Of a DNA stretch of 64,000 bases, positions 18,840-28,046 are shown piece by piece. The position numbers were made by a program, and so were the translations under genes. A model generated the notes under the pieces. The model saw only the letters and a list, made by a program, of their open reading frames with translations. It was not told where the DNA came from and did no database searches. Origin of the DNA: Streptococcus suis (GTDB lineage: Bacteria; Bacillota; Bacilli; Lactobacillales; Streptococcaceae); contig NZ_POIZ01000042.1 in assembly GCF_002960425.1 (NCBI RefSeq), forward strand, positions 17,963 through 81,962. The letters are read 5' to 3'. How positions within the stretch are numbered: the first letter of the stretch is position 1; each line of letters opens with the position of its first letter.

Positions 18840-19685
18840 ATGAAATTAAAAAAATTGTTTAGTTTAGCAGCAGCTGCCTTATCAGTAGGTGTACTTGCTG
18901 CATGTGGTAGCTCTTCATCTGATTCATCAGCAACAACTGTTCGTGTTGGTGTGATGAGCTTGAGTGATTCTGAGCAAGCACGTTGGGACAAGATCCAAGA
19001 AATCCTTGGTGATGAAGTGAAATTGGAGTTCACTCAATTTACAGACTACTCACAGCCAAACAAGGCAGTAGCTGAAAATGAAGTAGACATCAACGCTTTC
19101 CAACACTATAACTTCTTGAACAACTGGAATGAAGAAAATGGTGAAGACTTGGTTGCTATTGCAGATACCTATATCTCACCAATCCGTCTTTACTCAGGTA
19201 CAGCTGATGGCAAAAACAAGTACACTAAAGTAGAAGAAATTCCAGATGGTGCAGAAATTGCGGTTCCAAATGACCCAACAAACGAAAGCCGTGCCCTTTA
19301 CCTTCTTCAAGCAGCTGGTTTGATCAAGGTGGGTGTATCTGGTACAGAATTGGCAACGATTGCTGATATTACTGAAAACAAGAAAAACTTGAAAATCACT
19401 GAGTTGGATGCAAGCCAAACAGCAAGCTCACTTAGTTCAGTTGATGCAGCAGTTGTAAACAACACCTTCGTATTGGAAGCTGGTTTGGATTACAAGAACG
19501 CCCTTTACAAAGAGCAAAAAGATGAAAACTCAGCACAATGGTACAACTTGATTGCAGCTCGTAGCGATTGGGAAAAATCAGAACAAGCTGAAGCGATTAA
19601 GAAAATTGTAGCTGCTTACCACACAGATGAAGTTCGTGAAGTTATCGAAACAACATCTGACGGTATGGATGAGCCAGTTTGGTAA
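18840..19685 (+). CDS. metQ: Methionine ABC transporter substrate-binding lipoprotein
   Basis: Captures methionine outside the membrane for the MetNP importer. It has 281 residues with a lipoprotein signal peptide: basic start, hydrophobic core and lipobox LAAC with Cys22 the lipidated residue, followed by a Ser-rich spacer. The mature part is NlpA/MetQ family (VRVGVMSLSDSE, DINAFQHYNFLNNWN, AVPNDPTNESRALYLLQ). The start follows TTAAGGAGAT. First gene of metQ-M20 peptidase-metN-metP. Confidence 0.95.
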   Translation: MKLKKLFSLAAAALSVGVLAACGSSSSDSSATTVRVGVMSLSDSEQARWDKIQEILGDEVKLEFTQFTDYSQPNKAVAENEVDINAFQHYNFLNNWNEENGEDLVAIADTYISPIRLYSGTADGKNKYTKVEEIPDGAEIAVPNDPTNESRALYLLQAAGLIKVGVSGTELATIADITENKKNLKITELDASQTASSLSSVDAAVVNNTFVLEAGLDYKNALYKEQKDENSAQWYNLIAARSDWEKSEQAEAIKKIVAAYHTDEVREVIETTSDGMDEPVW

Positions 19686-19693
19686 AAAGCAAA

Positions 19694-19740
19694 TAGATTG
19701 AGGACTGGACAGGATTGTTCAGCCCTCTATCTGTTTTTAT
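19694..19740 (+). terminator. Possible attenuating hairpin after metQ
   Basis: An imperfect stem (AGATTGAGGACTG with CAGCCCTCTATCT) precedes CTGTTTTTAT. It may lower expression of the downstream genes relative to the binding protein, a common arrangement in ABC operons. Confidence 0.5.
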
Positions 19741-19823
19741 AGAGATAAGAAAAATCTCTTAACCAGAGTCATAAATGCGAGAAATTTTTGATTTTGGTTA
19801 GAAGATTTGAATGAGGAGGAAGC

Positions 19824-21191
19824 ATGGCAGATAGTAAAATTCAAGCTTTTGAACAGGATGCGATTATTCAGCACTATTTTGAAAAGTTAAAAGTCTTGAT
19901 TTCAAAGAAATCTATTTTTGCTCAACAGATTGGTCTCTTGGATGTGGCGACTTACTTGAAAGAGATGTTTGAAGAGGCAGGGGCGGATGTTATTTTAGAT
20001 GATAGTTATGCTGCACCTTTTGTCATGGCTAAGTTTGCAGCGACAGTCCCAAATGCCAAAACCTTGATTTTCTATAACCACTACGATACAGTGCCAGCGG
20101 ATGCCGATCAGGTTTGGGAGAAGGGCCATCCTTTTGAATTGACCATTTCCAACGGCTATATCTATGGTCGCGGGGTGGACGATGATAAGGGGCATATTAC
20201 AGCTCGTCTGTCAGCCTTGAAAAAATACCTAGCTAGACAAAACGGTCATTTACCAGTCAATGTGATTTTTATCATGGAGGGGGCAGAGGAGTCCGCCTCT
20301 GTCGACTTGGATAAGTACCTTGCCAAATACAAGGAAGACTTGCTTGGAGCTGACTTGCTGGTTTGGGAACAAGGGCATCGTAATAGCCTACATCAGCTAG
20401 AGATTGCTGGTGGCAATAAGGGAATTGTGACCTTTGATCTTCAGGTCAAATCAGCCGACTTGGACATTCATTCTTCCTATGGTGGTGTCATTGATTCGGC
20501 AAGCTGGTATTTATTATCAGCACTTCAATCTATGCGGGCTGCAGATGGACGAATTCTGGTAGATGGCATTTACGAGCAAGTACAAGAGCCAAATGAGCGT
20601 GAATTGGCCTTGGTGGAGGAATTTGCCCTGGCAACCAGTCAGTCTATGAAAGACATTTATGGCTTGACTCTTCCAACCCTGGTAGAAGATCGTCGTGAGT
20701 TCCTGAAACGTCTGTATTTTGAACCGTCCATTACTATTGAAGGCTTGTCAACTGGCTATCTTGGTCAAGGGGTTAAGACCATCATACCAGCTCAGGCTTC
20801 TGCTAAGATGGAAGTTCGTTTGGTACCAGGTTTGGAGCCACATGATGTATTAGATAAGATTCGCCAGCATTTGGACAAGCATGGTTTTGAAAAAGTTGAG
20901 GTTATCTTTACTTTGGGAGAAATGAGCTACCGAAGTGATATGTCCCATCCTGCCATTGTCAATGTGATTGAATTGGCTAAAAAATTGACACCAGAAGGAG
21001 TTGCTGTCTTGCCGACTTCACCGGGAACAGGCCCTATGCACACCGTCTTTCATGCTCTAGGTGTGCCGATTGCAGGATTTGGATTAGGAAATGCCAACAG
21101 TCGTGACCATGCAGGTGATGAAAATGTCAGCATCGCTGACTACTATAGCCATGTTGAATTAGTAGAGGAGTTAATTGCAAGTTATGAGTAA
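19824..21191 (+). CDS. M20 family metallopeptidase in the methionine-uptake operon
   Basis: A cytosolic dizinc peptidase or deacylase of 455 residues. Metal and catalytic motifs are present: [11 protein letters not shown] near residue 90, [10 protein letters not shown] near 117 and EGAEESAS near 152, with a dimerisation (lid) domain between about residues 195 and 320. The start follows AGGAGGAAGC. Its position between metQ and metN is the usual streptococcal arrangement and suggests it frees methionine from imported peptides or derivatives, but the substrate is inferred from context only. It overlaps metN by 8 nt. Confidence 0.9.
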   Translation: MADSKIQAFEQDAIIQHYFEKLKVLISKKSIFAQQIGLLDVATYLKEMFEEAGADVILDDSYAAPFVMAKFAATVPNAKTLIFYNHYDTVPADADQVWEKGHPFELTISNGYIYGRGVDDDKGHITARLSALKKYLARQNGHLPVNVIFIMEGAEESASVDLDKYLAKYKEDLLGADLLVWEQGHRNSLHQLEIAGGNKGIVTFDLQVKSADLDIHSSYGGVIDSASWYLLSALQSMRAADGRILVDGIYEQVQEPNERELALVEEFALATSQSMKDIYGLTLPTLVEDRREFLKRLYFEPSITIEGLSTGYLGQGVKTIIPAQASAKMEVRLVPGLEPHDVLDKIRQHLDKHGFEKVEVIFTLGEMSYRSDMSHPAIVNVIELAKKLTPEGVAVLPTSPGTGPMHTVFHALGVPIAGFGLGNANSRDHAGDENVSIADYYSHVELVEELIASYE

Positions 21192-22248
21192 GGAAATGAT
21201 TAAGCTAGATAATATTGATGTAACTTTCCAGCAGAAAAAACGCACCATCGAAGCGGTCAAGGATGTGACCATCCATATCAATCAGGGGGATATTTACGGT
21301 ATCGTAGGTTATTCGGGTGCTGGGAAATCTACCCTTGTTCGAGTCATCAATTTGTTGCAGGTGCCGACAGCAGGTAAGATTACCATTGATGAGGATGTAA
21401 TTTACGAGGGAGAAAAGGTCACACTTACCCCTGCTCAATTGCGGAGTAAACGCCGCGAGATTGGAATGATTTTCCAGCATTTCAATCTGATGGCTCAGAT
21501 GACGGCAGAAGAAAACGTAGCCTTTGCCCTTAAGCATTCGGGTTTGAGTAAACAGGAGAAGAAAGAAAAAGTTGCTAAGTTGTTGGACTTGGTTGGGCTT
21601 TCGGATCGTGCTGAAAACTATCCAGCTCAGTTGTCTGGTGGTCAAAAGCAACGTGTTGCCATTGCTCGTGCCTTGGCCAATGACCCTAAAATCTTGATTT
21701 CTGATGAGTCTACTTCTGCCTTGGATCCGAAAACGACTAAGCAGATTTTGGCACTCTTGCAGGAGTTGAATGAAAAACTGGGTTTGACCATTGTTATGAT
21801 TACCCACGAGATGCAGATTGTAAAAGACATTTGTAACCGTGTGGCTGTTATGCAGGATGGTCGCTTGATTGAAGAGGGTTCAGTTTTGGAAATCTTCTCT
21901 CATCCAAAAGAAGAATTGACCCAGGATTTCATCAAAACAGCAACAGGAATTGATGAGGCCTTGGTGAAAATCTACCAGCAGGATATTGTACAGAATTTGC
22001 CTGAAAACAGTATTTTGGTGCAACTCAAGTATGCGGGTTCCAACACGGATACGGCCATTGTCAATGATTTGTACAAATTCTATCAAGTATCTGCCAATAT
22101 TTTGTATGGCAATATTGAGATTTTGGACCATACGCCAGTCGGTGAGATGGTAGTTATTCTCTCTGGCGAGCCTGGTCAGTTGCACCGTGCGATTGAGGCA
22201 GTGACGGAGGCGCGTGTGGAAGTGACGATTTTGAAAGGAGCAAACTAG
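21184..22248 (+). CDS. metN: Methionine ABC transporter ATP-binding protein
   Basis: The ATPase of the methionine importer, 354 residues from ATG 21184, which follows GAGGAG; an in-frame TTG at 21175 is the less likely alternative. It has Walker [10 protein letters not shown] near residue 42, signature LSGGQKQR, Walker B ILISDEST and a switch His (MITHEM). The C-terminal ~80 residues form a NIL domain, which in this family binds methionine and shuts transport when the cell is replete. The start overlaps the M20 gene and the stop is directly followed by metP. Confidence 0.95.
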   Translation: MSKEMIKLDNIDVTFQQKKRTIEAVKDVTIHINQGDIYGIVGYSGAGKSTLVRVINLLQVPTAGKITIDEDVIYEGEKVTLTPAQLRSKRREIGMIFQHFNLMAQMTAEENVAFALKHSGLSKQEKKEKVAKLLDLVGLSDRAENYPAQLSGGQKQRVAIARALANDPKILISDESTSALDPKTTKQILALLQELNEKLGLTIVMITHEMQIVKDICNRVAVMQDGRLIEEGSVLEIFSHPKEELTQDFIKTATGIDEALVKIYQQDIVQNLPENSILVQLKYAGSNTDTAIVNDLYKFYQVSANILYGNIEILDHTPVGEMVVILSGEPGQLHRAIEAVTEARVEVTILKGAN

Positions 22249-22941
22249 ATGTTAGAATGGATTCAAACGAATTTTCCAGATATTTATAAATTGGGCTGGG
22301 ATGGTCAGACAGGTTGGTTAACACATTTTAATTTGACCCTCTATATGACCTTTGTTTCCTTTGCTTTTGGTGGCTTTATGGGCTTGGTATCTGGTTTGTT
22401 CTTGGTATTGACTGGTCCTCGGGGTGTCATTGAAAATAAGACGGTTTATTGGATTTTGGATAAGGTGGCTTCGATTTTCCGTGCCATTCCTTTCATTATT
22501 TTGTTGGCGGCCATTGCTCCTTTGACAAAAATTATTGTTGGAAAAACGATCGGTACAGAGGCAGCTTTGGTTCCTCTTGCACTTTCAGTCTTCCCCTTCT
22601 TTGCCCGTCAGGTTGAGGTGGTCTTGTCAGAATTGGACCGTGGTGTCATTGAGGCTGCTCAGGCTTCAGGAGCGACTTTCTGGGATATTGTCCTTGTCTA
22701 TCTGCGTGAGGGTCTGCCTGACTTGATTCGTGTGACGACCTTTGCCCTAGTTTCCTTGGTCGGCTATACAGCCATGGCAGGAGCTATCGGAGCAGGTGGT
22801 TTGGGACAAGTTGCCCTTTCCTACGGTTACTTGCGTTACAATGACGATGTGACCTTCCTTGCAACTTTCTTGATCTTGGTTATCATCTTTGCCATTCAGT
22901 TTATTGGTGATTTCTTGACCAGAAAGATTAGTCATAGATAG
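22249..22941 (+). CDS. metP: Methionine ABC transporter permease
   Basis: The membrane subunit (MetI/MetP), 230 residues with about five hydrophobic helices. The EAA loop that docks onto MetN is EAAQASGATFWDIVLVYL followed by REGLP, near residues 135-160. The C-terminal AMAGAIGAGGLGQVALSYGY stretch is typical of methionine permeases. Its ATG directly follows the metN TAG, implying translational coupling. Last gene of the operon. Confidence 0.95.
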   Translation: MLEWIQTNFPDIYKLGWDGQTGWLTHFNLTLYMTFVSFAFGGFMGLVSGLFLVLTGPRGVIENKTVYWILDKVASIFRAIPFIILLAAIAPLTKIIVGKTIGTEAALVPLALSVFPFFARQVEVVLSELDRGVIEAAQASGATFWDIVLVYLREGLPDLIRVTTFALVSLVGYTAMAGAIGAGGLGQVALSYGYLRYNDDVTFLATFLILVIIFAIQFIGDFLTRKISHR

Positions 22942-23045
22942 TAAGGAAATCAGGCATTTCGCATTTTGATTTATTAATTGCTTTTTTAATAGCAATATTA
23001 TACAATGAAAGCAACCAAATATTTACTGCCACCGGGTAGACATGC

Positions 23046-23103
23046 ATCAGCATTTTATGAACATCGTTAGGTCTTTGAAGATGTTCATAGGGTGCTGATT
23101 TTG
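23046..23103 (+). terminator. Large hairpin after metP, probable terminator
   Basis: Arms of 20 nt (ATCAGCATTTTATGAACATC at 23046-23065 and its near complement at 23080-23099) are followed by TTTTG. It ends about 20 nt before the next gene, so it may also act as a leader structure for it. Confidence 0.6.
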
Positions 23104-23123
23104 TATAAAAAAGGAGTAAGAAT

Positions 23124-23828
23124 ATGTCACAATTTGTTGTTGATTCATCTTTCTGGAATCTATTTCCAGACGCTAAAATTGGAGTGCTATTATTGAAAGG
23201 GTATAAAACGCCGGCGCAATCACCTGATGAATTAGTGAAATTACTGGAAGAAAGCAACGGAATTGCCCAGAAATTTCTTACGGAAGATACCTTTAGTGAG
23301 AATGAGGTCATTCGTACATATCGTCAAGCCTATCAAAAATTTAAAACAAAAAAAGGCGCACGTTCTAGTATTGAAGCACTTTTGAAGCGTTCTGCTAGTG
23401 ACCGTCCAGTTTCAACTATCTCTCCGCTAGTGGATATCTATAATGCGGCAAGTTTGCGTTTTGGTCTTCCATGTGGTGCTGAAGATTTAGATACATTTGT
23501 AGGCGATCTTCAACTAACGGTCACTGAGGGTGGGGATGAATTCTATCTCATTGGTGATGAAACCAATAATCCAACTCTACCAGGGGAAGTTTGCTATAAG
23601 GATGATAAGGGGGCGGTTTGTCGCTGTTTCAACTGGCGCGATGGTGAGCGGACCATGATTACAGATAGCACGAAGAATGCTTTCTTGGTTATGGAACTGG
23701 TCAATTCTGATAGAGTAGAGGATTTGGAAAATGCCCTAGATTTTATCAGTCAACAGGTAGAAAAATTCTTGGGAGTAGTACCAGAAAAATATCTATTGGA
23801 TTACAACAGTCCTACTATGGGTTTATAA
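23124..23828 (+). CDS. B3/B4 tRNA-binding domain protein, free-standing
   Basis: A 234-residue stand-alone relative of the B3/4 domain of the phenylalanyl-tRNA synthetase beta chain, which there edits misacylated tRNA. Features include SFWNLFPDAKIGVLLLKG near the start, the KKGARSSIEALLKR and ISPLVDIYNAASLRFGLPCGAEDLD core and the C-terminal GERTMITDSTKNAFLVME segment. The start follows AAAAAGGAG. It sits directly upstream of the glyQ T-box leader but is transcribed separately. A trans-editing role is plausible from the family; the tRNA concerned is unknown. Confidence 0.87.
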   Translation: MSQFVVDSSFWNLFPDAKIGVLLLKGYKTPAQSPDELVKLLEESNGIAQKFLTEDTFSENEVIRTYRQAYQKFKTKKGARSSIEALLKRSASDRPVSTISPLVDIYNAASLRFGLPCGAEDLDTFVGDLQLTVTEGGDEFYLIGDETNNPTLPGEVCYKDDKGAVCRCFNWRDGERTMITDSTKNAFLVMELVNSDRVEDLENALDFISQQVEKFLGVVPEKYLLDYNSPTMGL

Positions 23829-23849
23829 TCGGATAAATAGTGCTCTTTC

Positions 23850-24090
23850 TGGACAAAATATTCTTTTTCTGCTACAATACTAAGCATGAAAGAAGGTTGT
23901 TTCAAAAGCCTGTCTAGCGAGCTTGGGAGAGTGGAAGCCAAGCCAGTCTTGAAATAATTGGCGCTTTCCCAGTCGTGACCTCATCCGACTACTTATCAAT
24001 CATATAAATGAAGTAATAAATTAGGGTGGAACCGCGTTCTCAACGCCCCTATGTCTGCTGACAGGGGAAGAGAATGTGGTTCTTTTTGTT
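23850..24090 (+). promoter_or_regulatory. glyQS T-box leader with promoter and terminator
   Basis: Promoter TGGACA (23850-23855), 17-nt spacer, TACAAT (23873-23878). The leader folds a stem I from about CTTGGGAG (23922) to CTTTCCCAG; a GGC triplet at 23960-23962 sits where the specifier should be, matching glycine. The conserved T-box AGGGTGGAACCGCG lies at 24023-24036. The terminator pairs GAACCGCGTTCTC with GAGAATGTGGTTC and ends in TTTTT near 24086. Uncharged tRNA-Gly should permit readthrough. Confidence 0.93.
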
Positions 24091-24114
24091 TGTCTAACAA
24101 AAACGGAGGAAATA

Positions 24115-24138
24115 TATGTCTAAAAAACTTACCTTTCA
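24115..24138 (+). repeat. 24-bp duplicate of the glyQ start, upstream copy
   Basis: Identical to 24291-24314, the true start of glyQ. It follows a strong ribosome site (CGGAGGAAATAT) and opens a 38-codon frame (24116-24232) that shares MSKKLTF with GlyQ and then diverges. Confidence 0.9.
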
Positions 24139-24232
24139 CAGCGTCAGTGGCATAGTCTCCTTTCAGTCGAATTGCCACACGCTCATCGCTAGTGCGATTG
24201 AGCTAGACGCTGTACTAGTTCGCCTTTCCTAG
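24116..24232 (+). CDS. Short ORF sharing the glyQ N-terminus (possible leader peptide)
   Basis: Thirty-eight codons starting from the duplicated glyQ start behind a better ribosome site (GGAGG, 7 nt away) than glyQ itself now has. The first seven residues equal GlyQ; the rest is encoded by the inserted element and ends at TAG 24230-24232 inside a strong hairpin. It is probably translated, because nothing distinguishes it from the original glyQ start. A function other than a by-product or a leader peptide affecting downstream RNA folding is not evident. Confidence 0.45.
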   Translation: MSKKLTFHSVSGIVSFQSNCHTLIASAIELDAVLVRLS

Positions 24233-24290
24233 CAATATCGGCTAGGAAGGCTCACGTCGCAAGATTATTTAAAATAGAAAGAAGGAAGAA
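24139..24290 (+). mobile_element. Structured ~150-bp insertion between duplicated glyQ starts
   Basis: The DNA between the two 24-bp copies is highly paired. A closing stem CAGCGTC/GACGCTG (24139-24145 with 24206-24212) begins exactly at the junction and encloses two hairpins: GTGGCA/TGCCAC (24147-24178) and GCTCATCGC/GCGATTGAGC (24181-24203). A further strong hairpin follows at 24222-24251 (GCCTTTCCTAGC with GCTAGGAAGGC). This forms a three-way junction plus hairpin. No transposase is encoded. Interpretation as an inserted small element with flanking target duplication is inference; a repeat-mediated duplication is the alternative. Confidence 0.6.
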
Positions 24291-24291
24291 T

Positions 24292-25209
24292 ATGTCTAAA
24301 AAACTTACCTTTCAGGAAATCATCCTGACCTTACAACAATTTTGGAATGAGCAGGGGTGCTTGCTCATGCAGGCTTATGATACGGAGAAGGGTGCGGGTA
24401 CAATGAGCCCGTACACTTTCTTGCGTGCTATCGGTCCTGAGCCATGGAATGCGGCTTATGTTGAGCCAAGTCGTCGTCCTGCGGATGGTCGTTATGGGGA
24501 AAATCCAAACCGTTTGTATCAGCACCACCAATTCCAAGTAGTTATGAAACCATCTCCGTCTAATATCCAAGAACTCTACTTGGAATCTTTGGAGCGTTTG
24601 GGTATCAATCCTTTGGAGCATGATATTCGTTTCGTTGAGGACAACTGGGAAAATCCGTCAACAGGCTCAGCTGGTCTGGGCTGGGAAGTCTGGTTGGACG
24701 GTATGGAAATCACGCAGTTTACCTACTTCCAACAAGTTGGTGGTTTGGCAACAGGTCCAGTCACAGCCGAAGTAACTTATGGTTTGGAACGCTTGGCTTC
24801 TTACATCCAAGAGGTTGACTCCGTTTACGACATCGAGTGGGCAGACGGTGTTAAATACGGTGAAATCTTTATCCAGCCAGAGTATGAGCATTCAAAATAT
24901 TCCTTTGAAGTATCCGACCAAGATATGCTCCTCGAAAACTTCACTAAGTTTGAAAAAGAAGCAGAGCGGGCTTTGGAAGAAGGCTTGGTTCACCCAGCCT
25001 TTGACTATGTGCTCAAATGTTCTCACACCTTTAACTTGCTCGATGCCCGCGGAGCTGTGTCTGTAACCGAGCGTGCTGGCTACATTGCCCGTATCCGTAA
25101 CCTTGCCCGTGTCGTTGCCAAGACCTTTGTGGCAGAGCGAAAAAAACTTGGTTTCCCACTTTTAGATGAAGCAACACGGGCAGAATTGTTGAAGGAGGAC
25201 GCAGAATAA
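24292..25209 (+). CDS. glyQ: Glycyl-tRNA synthetase alpha subunit
   Basis: Catalytic subunit of the bacterial alpha2beta2 glycyl-tRNA synthetase, forming Gly-AMP and charging tRNA-Gly. It has 305 residues, usual length, starting [18 protein letters not shown]; conserved [20 protein letters not shown] and the [12 protein letters not shown] motif are visible. The ribosome site is GAAGGAAG (24281-24288), weaker than that of the duplicated start upstream. Under T-box control. It overlaps glyS by one base (TAATG). Confidence 0.96.
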   Translation: MSKKLTFQEIILTLQQFWNEQGCLLMQAYDTEKGAGTMSPYTFLRAIGPEPWNAAYVEPSRRPADGRYGENPNRLYQHHQFQVVMKPSPSNIQELYLESLERLGINPLEHDIRFVEDNWENPSTGSAGLGWEVWLDGMEITQFTYFQQVGGLATGPVTAEVTYGLERLASYIQEVDSVYDIEWADGVKYGEIFIQPEYEHSKYSFEVSDQDMLLENFTKFEKEAERALEEGLVHPAFDYVLKCSHTFNLLDARGAVSVTERAGYIARIRNLARVVAKTFVAERKKLGFPLLDEATRAELLKEDAE

Positions 25210-27245
25210 TGACAAAGAATTTACTTGTTGAACTTGGCTTGGAAGAAATTCCTGCCTACATCGTAACCCCAGCCATGCACCAGTTGCGTGACCGCATGGC
25301 GACTTTTTTGACAGACAATCGCTTGGCTTTTGATAGCATCGATGTCTTTTCAACGCCACGCCGTTTGGCTGTTCGTGTGCGTGGTTTGGCAGACCAGCAG
25401 ACTGATCTTACAGAAGATTTCAAGGGTCCTGCTAAGAAGATTGCCTTGGATGCAGACGGAAACTTCACCAAGGCGGCAGAAGGTTTTGTCCGTGGTAAAG
25501 GCTTGACGACAGCTGACATTGAGTTCCGCGAGATCAAGGGCGAAGAGTATGTCTATGTGACCAAACACGAAGCTGGTCAGCCAGCTAAGGCAGTCTTGGC
25601 GGGTATTCCAGAGGTCTTGAAGGCTATGACCTTCCCTGTCAGCATGAACTGGGCGTCCAACAAATTCGCCTACATCCGTCCTGTCCACACCTTGACCGTT
25701 CTCTTGGACGATGAGGCATTGGATATGGATTTCTTGGACATTTCATCCGCTCGCATCAGCCGTGGTCATCGTTTCCTTGGAAATGAAACTGAGATTGCAA
25801 GTGCAGATTCATACGAGGCAGACTTGCGTGCACAGTTTGTTATCACTGATCCCGCAGAGCGTCAAAACATGATTATCGAGCAAATCAAGGCTATCGAGGA
25901 CAAACACAATGTGACAGTCGAGATTGATGAAGACCTACTCAATGAAGTTCTCAACTTGGTCGAGTATCCAACTGCCTTCATGGGTTCCTTTGACACCAAA
26001 TACCTGGAAGTACCAGAAGAAGTTTTGGTTACTTCTATGAAAAATCATCAGCGTTACTTCGTGGTGCGTGATAAGTCTGGCAAGCTTTTGCCAAACTTCA
26101 TCTCCGTCCGCAACGGGAACGACCAACATCTTGACAATGTCATCAAAGGAAACGAAAAAGTCTTGGTGGCTCGTTTGGAAGACGGCGAGTTCTTCTGGCG
26201 TGAAGACCAAAAACTCAAGATTGCTGACTTGGTGGAACGCCTCAAAGTCGTGACCTTCCATGAAAAAATCGGCTCACTTTACGAGCACATGGAACGCACC
26301 AAAGTCATCGCAGAAAAACTGGCTGACTTGGCAGGCTTGTCTGCGGATGAAAAAGCAGATGTGGTACGTGCAGCAGACATCTATAAGTTTGACCTCTTGA
26401 CAGGCATGGTCGGTGAGTTTGATGAATTGCAAGGGATTATGGGTGAGAAGTATGCCCTTCTTGCAGGGGAAAAACCTGCGGTGGCAGCAGCAATCCGTGA
26501 GCACTACTTGCCAAACTCAGCAGAAGGCGAATTGCCTGAAAGCAAGGTCGGTGCGGTCTTGGCACTGGCTGATAAGTTTGATACCCTCCTATCCTTCTTC
26601 TCAGTTGGCTTGATTCCTTCTGGCTCAAACGATCCTTACGCTCTTCGTCGTGCAACACAGGGTATCGTACGGATCTTGGAAGCATTTGGTTGGGAAATTC
26701 CATTGGATCAGTTGATTGCAGAGCTCTACAGCTTGAACTTTGCTAGCTTGACTTATGACAACCAGCCAGCTGTGATGGACTTTATCCGTGCCCGTGTAGA
26801 GAAGATGATGGACAAGGCCATTCCGAAAGACATCCGTGAGGCTGTACTTGCCAGCTCAACCTTTGTGGTCAGACTGCAACTGGCAGCCAGCTCTGCTATT
26901 TTCCAAAAATCAAAAGAGGCTGACTACAAGGAAGCCGTGGAAAACTTGTCACGTGTCTTCAACTTGGCTGAAAAGGCGGAGGCGACTGTCATTGACGAGG
27001 CACTCTTTGAAAATGAGCAGGAAAAAGCCCTTGCTGCAGCAGTGGCTGGCTTGGAGTTGACGGAAGATATGGCAGGCAACTTGGACAAGCTCTTTGCTCT
27101 CAGCCCAGTCATCGCAGACTTCTTCGACAACACCATGGTCATGGCAGAAGATGCGGCCGTCAAAGCCAACCGTTTGGCAGTGCTGAAAGCTTTGGCGGAT
27201 AAGGCTTCTGTAGTGGCGGTCTTTAATCTCTTGAATAGTAAGTAG
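25209..27245 (+). CDS. glyS: Glycyl-tRNA synthetase beta subunit
   Basis: The 678-residue beta chain recognises tRNA-Gly and completes the tetramer with GlyQ. It starts [19 protein letters not shown] (conserved ELGLEEIPA) and contains the HD-type central region and a C-terminal anticodon-binding DALR-like part. Translation is coupled to glyQ by the one-base overlap of stop and start. No anomalies. Confidence 0.96.
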   Translation: MTKNLLVELGLEEIPAYIVTPAMHQLRDRMATFLTDNRLAFDSIDVFSTPRRLAVRVRGLADQQTDLTEDFKGPAKKIALDADGNFTKAAEGFVRGKGLTTADIEFREIKGEEYVYVTKHEAGQPAKAVLAGIPEVLKAMTFPVSMNWASNKFAYIRPVHTLTVLLDDEALDMDFLDISSARISRGHRFLGNETEIASADSYEADLRAQFVITDPAERQNMIIEQIKAIEDKHNVTVEIDEDLLNEVLNLVEYPTAFMGSFDTKYLEVPEEVLVTSMKNHQRYFVVRDKSGKLLPNFISVRNGNDQHLDNVIKGNEKVLVARLEDGEFFWREDQKLKIADLVERLKVVTFHEKIGSLYEHMERTKVIAEKLADLAGLSADEKADVVRAADIYKFDLLTGMVGEFDELQGIMGEKYALLAGEKPAVAAAIREHYLPNSAEGELPESKVGAVLALADKFDTLLSFFSVGLIPSGSNDPYALRRATQGIVRILEAFGWEIPLDQLIAELYSLNFASLTYDNQPAVMDFIRARVEKMMDKAIPKDIREAVLASSTFVVRLQLAASSAIFQKSKEADYKEAVENLSRVFNLAEKAEATVIDEALFENEQEKALAAAVAGLELTEDMAGNLDKLFALSPVIADFFDNTMVMAEDAAVKANRLAVLKALADKASVVAVFNLLNSK

Positions 27246-27250
27246 GTAGT

Positions 27251-27688
27251 ATGTCTCTTTTCAGAATTATAGAGTTGTATGTTATCATTCCTTTGCAAGC
27301 TTTGGCGATGATTGTTATTATAGTATTCCTTTTTCGTTGGATGTGGCGAACATCTAAGATAGAAAGGGGCAATGCTAAACCTGCTATTCGCAAAAAATGC
27401 AAACAGAAACTATGTACTGCTGAAACGCAAGGGCGTTTTATGAGGCGACTACGTTTCAAGAAGAATTCTGTCTATGTTTATGCTTATGACGTGGATGGAA
27501 AAACCTATGAAATTTATGATACTATTATTTATAGGATGGGTGAAGTTATCAAGCTAGGTCCAATCCCAGTTGGTTATACAGGAAAAAGACAATTAGAGAA
27601 TGTTGATGTGGTGAGGATTGCCTATAATCCTCTGATACCACAGGAAGCGTATTTACCGGACAATCAAGGGAAGTGGACCTTGTTTTAA
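27251..27688 (+). CDS. Hypothetical single-pass membrane protein
   Basis: A 145-residue protein with an N-terminal hydrophobic helix (about residues 8-31, ending in FRWMW), then a basic stretch containing two Cys, and a soluble C-terminal domain with alternating beta-type pattern (VYVYAYDVDGKTYEIYD, PVGYTGKRQLENVDVVRIAYNP). It starts 6 nt after glyS and is followed 19 nt later by the UPF0291 gene, so it probably belongs to the same transcript. Not recognised; likely outside-facing or cytosolic C-terminal domain, orientation uncertain. Confidence 0.7.
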   Translation: MSLFRIIELYVIIPLQALAMIVIIVFLFRWMWRTSKIERGNAKPAIRKKCKQKLCTAETQGRFMRRLRFKKNSVYVYAYDVDGKTYEIYDTIIYRMGEVIKLGPIPVGYTGKRQLENVDVVRIAYNPLIPQEAYLPDNQGKWTLF

Positions 27689-27707
27689 GAGATAAAAGGA
27701 GGCAGAC

Positions 27708-27965
27708 ATGGAACAAGCAAAAATCGATCGTATCAATGAATTGGCTAAAAAGAAAAAAGCTGGTACCTTGACACCAGAGGAAAAAGTTGAACAGGCTCAG
27801 CTGAGGGAAGAATATATTGAGGGGTATCGTCGAGCAATCCGTCATCATATTGAGGGGATTAAACTGGTTGATGAAGACGGTAACGATGTGACGCCAGAGA
27901 AACTCCGCCAAGTTCAACGTGAGAAAGGCTTACATGGGCGTAGTTTGGATGATCCAAATTCCTAA
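27708..27965 (+). CDS. UPF0291 / DUF896 family protein (YnzC-like)
   Basis: An 85-residue, charged, helical protein. [21 protein letters not shown] followed by a Gln/Glu-rich helix and the [19 protein letters not shown] segment identify the DUF896 family, a small two-helix protein common in Firmicutes. Good ribosome site (AAAGGAGG). Its function is not established; in Bacillus a relative is linked to the SOS operon. Followed by a terminator at 27991-28017. Confidence 0.88.
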   Translation: MEQAKIDRINELAKKKKAGTLTPEEKVEQAQLREEYIEGYRRAIRHHIEGIKLVDEDGNDVTPEKLRQVQREKGLHGRSLDDPNS

Positions 27966-27990
27966 GATTGAAATGCTAAAAAAAACAAGT

Positions 27991-28017
27991 AAAAGACTAG
28001 GTTTTCTAGTCTTTTTC
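27991..28017 (+). terminator. Terminator after the glyQS-UPF0291 transcript
   Basis: AAAAGACTAG-GTTTT-CTAGTCTTTTT hairpin with T run. A TATACT -10 candidate for the next gene follows at 28021-28026. Confidence 0.85.
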
Positions 28018-28046
28018 TGTTATACTATATAAAAAGGAGCTTTGTT

